A stretch of DNA of 10,121 nucleotides from an uncultured Oscillospiraceae bacterium (GTDB taxonomy: Bacteria > Bacillota > Clostridia > Oscillospirales > Oscillospiraceae). The stretch is taken from contig CAKTNS010000065.1 of NCBI GenBank assembly GCA_934589225.1, positions 1 to 10,121 on the forward strand, in the 5' to 3' direction. Positions 6,570-10,121 of this stretch are shown here, piece after piece. Numbering within the stretch: position 1 is the stretch's first letter; the number at the start of each line of letters is the position of its first letter. The notes under the pieces were generated by a model. It saw only the letters and a program-made list of their open reading frames with translations, was not told the origin of the DNA and ran no database searches. The position numbers were made by a program, and so were the translations under genes.

Positions 6570-6576
6570 TGACTTG
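6559..6576 (+). promoter_or_regulatory. RBS and TTG start of infA, embedded in the upstream gene
   Basis: TAGGAGG (6559-6565) lies in the last codons of the KOW gene, and the TTG start of infA is at 6574, eight bases later, a good spacing. An ATG at 6569-6571 overlaps the upstream TAA but is in another frame, only three bases from the RBS, and stops after seven codons. The TTG start is decided by homology: it gives the standard MAKDDVIELEG start of IF-1. Confidence 0.8.
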
Positions 6577-6792
6577 GCTAAGGACGACGTAATCGAACTT
6601 GAGGGCATCGTAACCGATGCACTGCCGAACGCAATGTTCAAAGTGGACATTGGCAATGGACACACCATTCTGGCACACATTTCCGGCAGGCTCCGAATGA
6701 ATTTCATTAAGATCTTGCCCGGTGACAAGGTAACCGTTCAAATGTCTCCTTATGATCTGACACAGGGTCGGATCACCTGGAGAAGCAAGTAA
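6574..6792 (+). CDS. infA: Translation initiation factor IF-1
   Basis: IF-1 binds the ribosomal A site during initiation and works with IF-2 and IF-3. The 72-residue product is a single S1-type OB fold of exactly the usual length. The family core is intact: EGIVTDALPNAMFKV (10-24), NGHTILAHISGRLRMNFIKILPGDKVTV (28-55) and SPYDLTQGRITWR (58-70). The start codon is TTG, which is uncommon for a factor needed at every initiation; IF-3 discriminates against non-ATG starts, so a weak start could limit the output of this gene. The RBS lies inside the upstream KOW gene. Confidence 0.97.
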   Translation: MAKDDVIELEGIVTDALPNAMFKVDIGNGHTILAHISGRLRMNFIKILPGDKVTVQMSPYDLTQGRITWRSK

Positions 6793-6798
6793 TCTAAA

Positions 6799-6811
6799 GA
6801 GAACCATTCTC
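6799..6811 (+). other. Small hairpin between infA and rpmJ
   Basis: GAGAA (6799-6803) pairs perfectly with TTCTC (6807-6811) around a CCA loop, in the 37-base gap. It stops just before the rpmJ RBS GGAGG (6816-6820). With only five pairs and no T tract it is weak, and its role is unknown. Confidence 0.3.
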
Positions 6812-6829
6812 ATATGGAGGTTAAACAGT

Positions 6830-6943
6830 ATGAAGGTAAGACCGTCCGTTAAACCCATGTGCGAAAAGTGTAAGATCATCAAGCGCAAGGGTCGCGTTAT
6901 GGTAATTTGCGAAAACCCCAAGCACAAGCAGAGACAAGGCTAA
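6830..6943 (+). CDS. rpmJ: 50S ribosomal protein L36 (bL36), zinc form
   Basis: L36 is the smallest large-subunit protein and stabilises the 23S rRNA around helices 89-97. I find 37 codons from ATG 6830 to TAA 6941-6943, starting MKVRPSVKPMCEKCK and ending KHKQRQG. The zinc ligands Cys11, Cys14, Cys27 and His32 are all present, so it is the C+ form. The RBS is TGGAGG (6815-6820), nine bases before the start. The position between infA and rpsM is the classical one. The gene is short and easily missed, but sequence and location make it certain. Confidence 0.97.
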   Translation: MKVRPSVKPMCEKCKIIKRKGRVMVICENPKHKQRQG

Positions 6944-6962
6944 TAGGAGGTGCTGAAAGAAT

Positions 6963-7331
6963 ATGGCACGTATTTCTGGTATTGATCTTCCCCGCGACAA
7001 GCGGATCGAAGTTGCCCTGACCTATATCTACGGCATTGGACCCGCCCGGGCCGCCGAGGTACTGGCTAAGACCGGTATCAACCCCGACACCCGTGTGAAG
7101 GACCTGACCGAGGATCAGGAGGCTCAGCTTCGTGAAGCCATTGAGCATCATTATATCATCGAGGGCGACCTGCGCCGTGAGACCGCTATGAACATCAAGC
7201 GCCTCAGCGAAATCGGCTGCTACCGCGGCCTGCGTCATCGCCGTGGCCTGCCCGTTCACGGTCAGCGCACCAAGACCAACGCCCGTACCCGCAAGGGTCC
7301 CAAGAAGACCATTGCGAACAAGAAGAAGTAA
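6963..7331 (+). CDS. rpsM: 30S ribosomal protein S13 (uS13)
   Basis: S13 sits in the head of the small subunit, contacts tRNA in the P site through its C-terminal tail, and forms bridge B1 with L5. The 122-residue product has the start MARISGIDLPRDKRIEVALTYIYGIG (a helix-hairpin-helix-like RNA-binding unit), then RLSEIGCYRGLRHRRGLPVHGQRTKTNARTRKG-type C-terminal residues (82-114; key features are the arginine pairs and GLPV-GQRT) and a lysine tail. The RBS is TAGGAGG right after the L36 stop. Its own stop is fused to the rpsK RBS (TAAGGAGGG, 7329-7337). Confidence 0.98.
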   Translation: MARISGIDLPRDKRIEVALTYIYGIGPARAAEVLAKTGINPDTRVKDLTEDQEAQLREAIEHHYIIEGDLRRETAMNIKRLSEIGCYRGLRHRRGLPVHGQRTKTNARTRKGPKKTIANKKK

Positions 7332-7345
7332 GGAGGGATATGTAA

Positions 7346-7744
7346 ATGGCTACCAAAGCTACTAAGAAGGTTGTTAAGCGCCGTCGCGAGCGCAAAGTTG
7401 TAGAGAAGGGTGCGGCACATATCCGTTCCTCTTTCAATAACACCATGGTCACCATTACCGACCTGGAGGGCAATGCCCTGTCCTGGGCTTCTTCCGGCGG
7501 ACTGGGCTTCCGTGGCTCCCGGAAGTCCACTCCCTACGCTGCCCAGACCGCGGCTGAGACCGCTGCCAAGGCTGCTATGGAGCATGGCCTGAAGACCGTT
7601 GAGGTTTATGTGAAGGGCCCCGGCCAGGGACGTGAGGCTGCGATCCGCGCCCTGCAGACTGCCGGCCTGGAAGTTGTTATGATTAAGGACGTCACTCCCA
7701 TTCCCCACAATGGCTGCCGTCCCCCCAAGAGACGTAGAGTCTGA
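7346..7744 (+). CDS. rpsK: 30S ribosomal protein S11 (uS11)
   Basis: S11 lies on the platform of the small subunit and lines the mRNA path at the E site. The 132-residue product has a basic N-terminus (KKVVKRRRERK), the block GAAHIRSSFNNTMVTITD (22-39), GLGFRGSRKSTPYAAQ and VYVKGPGQGREAAIRAL. It ends with the diagnostic DVTPIPHNGCRPPKRRRV. Length and order are typical. The start ATG lies nine bases after AAGGAGGG. Confidence 0.98.
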   Translation: MATKATKKVVKRRRERKVVEKGAAHIRSSFNNTMVTITDLEGNALSWASSGGLGFRGSRKSTPYAAQTAAETAAKAAMEHGLKTVEVYVKGPGQGREAAIRALQTAGLEVVMIKDVTPIPHNGCRPPKRRRV

Positions 7745-7770
7745 TTTAGGTATAGGAGGAATTTTGCGAA

Positions 7771-8367
7771 ATGGCTAAGAATATGCAGCCCGTGCTGAAG
7801 CGTTGCAGAACGCTGGGCGTTTCTCCTGCCGCGATGGGTTATTCCAAGACTTCCAACAAGAACCCCGGCGGCCAGAGAAGAGCGAAGAAGTCTGAGTACG
7901 CCACTCAGCTGACCGAGAAGCAGAAGGTCAAATTTGTGTATGGTATCCAGGAAAAGCAGTTCCGGAACTACTATGACAAGGCCGCTCGGGCCGAGGGCAA
8001 CACCGGTGAAAACCTGCTGACCCTGGTCGAGCGCCGGCTGGACAACGTTGTTTACCGTCTGGGTTTCGCCAACACCCGCCGTCAGGCCCGTCAGCTGGTG
8101 AACCATGGCCACTTTACCGTCAACGGCGGTCGTGTGGACATCCCCAGCTACATGGTAAAGCCCGGCGATGTCATTGCTGTCTGCGAAAAGAGCGCTTCCA
8201 ACGCCTTCTTCAAGAAGCTGAAGGAAGACGATGCTTTTGTTGCTGCTCCCAAGTGGCTGGACCGTGATAAGAACACCCTCCAGGGTAAGGTTATTGCTAT
8301 GCCCACCAAGGACGATATCGACTTCGATATCGCTGTGCACCTCATCGTCGAGTTGTACTCCAAGTAA
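7771..8367 (+). CDS. rpsD: 30S ribosomal protein S4 (uS4), zinc-free form
   Basis: S4 is a primary binder of the 16S 5' domain, nucleates small-subunit assembly and, with S5 and S3, forms the mRNA entry site. In E. coli it represses the alpha operon. The product has 198 residues. The N-terminal region (MAKNMQPVLKRCRTLGVSP) lacks the four-cysteine zinc knuckle of many S4 proteins, so it is a C-minus form. The S4 RNA-binding domain spans about residues 82-150 (ERRLDNVVYRLGFANTRRQA, then GHFTVNGGRVDIPSYMVKPGD). rpsD sits inside the alpha cluster here, as in many Clostridia but unlike B. subtilis. The RBS is TAGGAGG (7754-7760). Confidence 0.97.
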   Translation: MAKNMQPVLKRCRTLGVSPAAMGYSKTSNKNPGGQRRAKKSEYATQLTEKQKVKFVYGIQEKQFRNYYDKAARAEGNTGENLLTLVERRLDNVVYRLGFANTRRQARQLVNHGHFTVNGGRVDIPSYMVKPGDVIAVCEKSASNAFFKKLKEDDAFVAAPKWLDRDKNTLQGKVIAMPTKDDIDFDIAVHLIVELYSK

Positions 8368-8399
8368 TAATCTGCCCCCTGTTCGTATGCAAGTATTCC

Positions 8400-8419
8400 G
8401 TGGGGAGGAAACTCCCCAC
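8400..8419 (+). other. Perfect hairpin with GAAA loop between rpsD and rpoA
   Basis: GTGGGGAG (8400-8407) pairs perfectly with CTCCCCAC (8412-8419) around a GAAA tetraloop of the very stable GNRA type. It lies in the 75-base gap and ends seven bases before the rpoA RBS AAGGAGGG (8426-8433). No T tract follows directly, so it is not a normal terminator. It may mark RNA processing or tune rpoA relative to the ribosomal genes, but the sequence alone does not show which. Confidence 0.65.
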
Positions 8420-8442
8420 CTATCTAAGGAGGGTTTTGATTC

Positions 8443-9402
8443 ATGGTAGAAATTGAAAAGCCCCGTATCAGCTGTTTTGATTCCGCGGAGGACCCTTCCT
8501 ACGGCAAGTATGTTGTGGAGCCTCTGGAGCGCGGCTACGGAATGACTCTGGGCAACTCTCTGAGACGGATCCTTCTGTCCAGCCTGCCCGGTTACGCTGC
8601 CACCTCTGTGAAGATCCAGGGGGTCCAGCATGAGTTCTCCACCATTCCCGGTGTGACCGAGGACGTGACGGAGATCGTGCTGAATGTGAAGCGGCTCATT
8701 CCCAAGCTTCATACTCCCGGTGTCAAAACCGTGCATATCGACGCTGTGGGCCCCTGCGAGGTTACCGCCGGCGATATTAAGGCTGACGCGGACGTTGAGA
8801 TCCTGAATCCCGAGCTGCACATCTGCACCTTGGGTGAGGATGCCACTTTCAACATGGAGATCACCCTTTCTCAGGGCCGCGGCTATGTTTCCTCTGACCG
8901 GAACAAGACGCCGCAGACCGTGATTGGTGTGATTCCCATCGACTCCATCTATTCCCCTGTTACCAAGGTGAATTATGCCGTGGAGCCCACTCGTGTCGGT
9001 GACAGAACCGATTTCGATAAACTGACCCTTGAGGTCTGGACAGATTCTACGATTTCCGCCAAGGACGCCGTGTCTTTGGGTGCAAAGATCCTGAGCGATC
9101 ATCTGACCGTCTTCACCAACCTGTCCGATGCTGTCACCAGCAGTTCTACGGTTGTTGAGAAGGTGGCTGACCATCCGGATGCAAAGCTCTCCATGACCAT
9201 CGACGAGCTGGATCTGTCTGTCCGCAGCTTCAACTGCCTGAAGCGGGCCAACATCAACACCGTTGCCGACCTGATCGACAAGACCGGTGAGGATATGATG
9301 CGGGTCCGGAACATGGGCAAGAAGTCCCTGGACGAAGTACAGAAGAAGCTGGAAATGATGGGTCTGTCCCTGGCCAGCGAAGAATCTGGCAGCAACAACT
9401 AA
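8443..9402 (+). CDS. rpoA: DNA-directed RNA polymerase subunit alpha
   Basis: Alpha dimerises to scaffold assembly of the core polymerase and binds UP elements and regulators through its C-terminal domain. The 319-residue product is of normal length. The N-terminal domain (about 1-230) has the dimer/assembly block ERGYGMTLGNSLRRILLSSLPG (29-50) and SDRNKTP (151-157). After a linker, the C-terminal domain (about 248-310) has LDLSVRSFNCLKRANI. Arg261 corresponds to the DNA-contacting Arg265 of E. coli, and GKKSLDEVQKKL lies at 292-303. The RBS AAGGAGGG (8426-8433) is nine bases from ATG. The preceding 75-base gap with a stable hairpin is the second-longest gap in the operons. Confidence 0.98.
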   Translation: MVEIEKPRISCFDSAEDPSYGKYVVEPLERGYGMTLGNSLRRILLSSLPGYAATSVKIQGVQHEFSTIPGVTEDVTEIVLNVKRLIPKLHTPGVKTVHIDAVGPCEVTAGDIKADADVEILNPELHICTLGEDATFNMEITLSQGRGYVSSDRNKTPQTVIGVIPIDSIYSPVTKVNYAVEPTRVGDRTDFDKLTLEVWTDSTISAKDAVSLGAKILSDHLTVFTNLSDAVTSSSTVVEKVADHPDAKLSMTIDELDLSVRSFNCLKRANINTVADLIDKTGEDMMRVRNMGKKSLDEVQKKLEMMGLSLASEESGSNN

Positions 9403-9426
9403 TCGCTTAAAGAGGAGGAAACGCAC

Positions 9427-9768
9427 ATGTTTGGCACTCGTAAGCTGGGCAAGACCAGCGCACAGAGAAAGGCCCTGCTGCGTCAGCAGGTAACCGATCT
9501 GCTGGAGAACGGCAAAATGGAAACCACTTTCTACCGTGCGAAGGAAGTGCAGCCCGTGGTTGAGAAGATGATCACCCTGGGTAAGAAGGGCGACCTGGCC
9601 GCTTACCGCAAGGCTCTGTCTTTCATCACCAAGGAAGATGTTGCCCACAAGCTGTTCAAGGAGATCGCTCCCAAGTACGCTGAGCGCAACGGTGGCTACA
9701 CCAGAGTGACCCGCACCGGCCCCCGCCGTGGCGACGCAGCCGAGATGGCTGTCATCGAGCTGGTGTAA
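9427..9768 (+). CDS. rplQ: 50S ribosomal protein L17 (bL17)
   Basis: L17 is an early-assembling, bacteria-specific large-subunit protein near the tunnel exit. The 113-residue product shows TRKLGKTSAQRKALLRQQVTDLL (4-26), the central KEVQPVVEKMITLGKKGD and the C-terminal RNGGYTRVTRTGPRRGDAAEMAVIEL (residues 88-112; key features are the GGYTR and GDAA motifs). It follows rpoA as in most bacteria, with the RBS GAGGAGG. It is the last gene of the transcript; a strong terminator begins 13 bases after its stop. Confidence 0.97.
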   Translation: MFGTRKLGKTSAQRKALLRQQVTDLLENGKMETTFYRAKEVQPVVEKMITLGKKGDLAAYRKALSFITKEDVAHKLFKEIAPKYAERNGGYTRVTRTGPRRGDAAEMAVIELV

Positions 9769-9772
9769 TGCA

Positions 9773-9815
9773 CGAAAAATCATGCCTGTCACGTTTCGTG
9801 GCAGGCATTTTTTCG
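9773..9815 (+). terminator. Intrinsic terminator of the spc-alpha operon
   Basis: A 12-bp stem (9782-9793 with 9797-9808, one G-T wobble) closes a TTT loop and is followed by T9808-T9813. Upstream, CGAAAAA (9773-9779) mirrors the downstream TTTTTCG (9809-9815). The dyad is therefore longer than needed and carries an A tract on the left, which would also give a T tract on the minus strand. It could stop transcription from both sides. Confidence 0.93.
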
Positions 9816-9817
9816 CA

Positions 9818-9850
9818 AATTGACAATTGACAATGGACAATTGACAATTT
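9818..9850. repeat. Heptad tandem repeat AATTGAC
   Basis: Four copies of AATTGAC (9818-9824, 9825-9831, 9832-9838 with one change to AATGGAC, and 9839-9845) plus a partial AATTT. The array is partly self-complementary (CAATTG at the joints). It begins only a few bases after the terminator. It contains TTGACA strings resembling a -35 box, but no -10 box is visible at the right distance. Such short AT-rich heptad arrays occur between genes in several bacterial groups. Confidence 0.85.
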
Positions 9851-10121
9851 GGAGGGGAGTTGACAGTTATTCATGTAAGCAATGCTGTCAAATGCAACCC
9901 ATGAAAAAAAGGACGTTCTTTGAATACGTTGATGGAAAAAGCAGGCCTCCCAGCGAAACCGTAGGGAACGGCCCGTGTGCCGTTCAGGGGACGTGGCGAT
10001 TATAACCTGTGCGGTTGAATGGAATTGCGCCAGTAGTAGCACACACCACTTAAAAATTCACTATTGGATAAAGATGTTTAAGACCGGTTCTTGCATCATC
10101 GGTAGTAAAATGCCAATCAAC
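9851..10121. other. Intergenic region without a supported gene
   Basis: I find no convincing coding sequence, tRNA or known riboswitch here. The region contains inverted repeats: TTGACAG (9860-9866) with CTGTCAA (9885-9891); GAACGGC (9966-9972) with GCCGTTC (9979-9985) around CCGTGT; and a branched candidate in which GGCGATT (9995-10001) pairs in two parts with 10023-10025 and 10028-10031 and encloses AACC/GGTT (10004-10007/10013-10016). Base composition is less GC-rich than in the operon. The next gene must start beyond the window. Whether any of this is a transcribed RNA or a remnant of a mobile element cannot be decided. Confidence 0.6.
9966..9985. repeat. Inverted repeat (7-bp stem, 6-base loop) in the downstream intergenic region
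   Basis: GAACGGC and GCCGTTC are exact reverse complements separated by CCGTGT. The preceding GTAGG and this loop resemble short palindromes that I recall as scattered in intergenic regions of Oscillospiraceae genomes, but that resemblance comes from memory and is not shown here. No T tract follows, so it is not a terminator. Confidence 0.5.

Noticed and set aside
6814..6852. Short frame ATG 6814 (12 codons) overlapping the rpmJ start
   Set aside because: No RBS upstream, since its ATG lies within the rpmJ RBS region; no reason to think it is translated.
7606..9840. 744-codon open frame on the minus strand
   Set aside because: It lies antisense to rpsK, rpsD, rpoA and rplQ, shows no recognisable family and arises from strong codon bias that avoids stops in the opposite frame. 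Its N-terminus is the heptad repeat and terminator read backwards.
9820..9865. TTGACA strings as promoters for a downstream gene
   Set aside because: No -10 box is visible 16-18 bases downstream of any of them; the strings follow from the AATTGAC repeat.
9752..10042. Short open frames on both strands after rplQ (for example 9820-10005 + and 9752-10042 -)
   Set aside because: They are built from the heptad repeat, terminator and hairpins, have no RBS and no family resemblance.

Overview
The window holds the spc operon from the end of rplX (L24) onward, followed without a visible break by the alpha operon. Almost all genes lie on the + strand and are nearly back to back. The order is rplX(partial)-rplE-rpsZ-rpsH-rplF-rplR-rpsE-rpmD-rplO-secY-adk-map-(KOW RNA-binding gene)-infA-rpmJ-rpsM-rpsK-rpsD-rpoA-rplQ. 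A strong intrinsic terminator follows rplQ. This order (adk and map after secY, a small KOW gene before infA, rpsD inside the alpha cluster), the strong GGAGG ribosome binding sites, the zinc-type S14 and L36, the zinc-LID adenylate kinase and the GC-rich codon use suggest a GC-rich member of Clostridia, most likely a gut Oscillospiraceae-type bacterium. The family assignment is an inference.

Layout: 1-4859 encodes the 50S/30S proteins of the spc operon, ending in the translocon subunit SecY. 4877-6569 holds the house-keeping genes adk, map and the KOW gene, joined by overlapping or nearly abutting junctions. 6574-9768 encodes IF-1, L36, S13, S11, S4, RNA polymerase alpha and L17. Together they supply ribosome subunits, the translation initiation factor, the nascent-chain exit channel, removal of the N-terminal methionine, adenylate balance and the RNA polymerase scaffold. 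Many junctions fuse the stop codon to the next Shine-Dalgarno (TAAGGAGG).

The most interesting item is the 143-nt gap before rpsH (929-1071), the only long gap inside the operons. It folds into one ~71-nt hairpin (960-1030). In the middle of its two arms it carries AAGTC and GATAC in the register of the S8-binding core of 16S rRNA helix 21 (E. coli 595-599/639-643). Lying directly in front of the S8 gene, it looks like an rRNA-mimicking autoregulatory site for S8. It is placed differently from the E. coli site, which lies at rplE.

A second, smaller hairpin with a perfect 8-bp stem and a GAAA loop precedes rpoA. The last 350 bases hold the rplQ terminator, a heptad tandem repeat, several hairpins and no gene that I can support.
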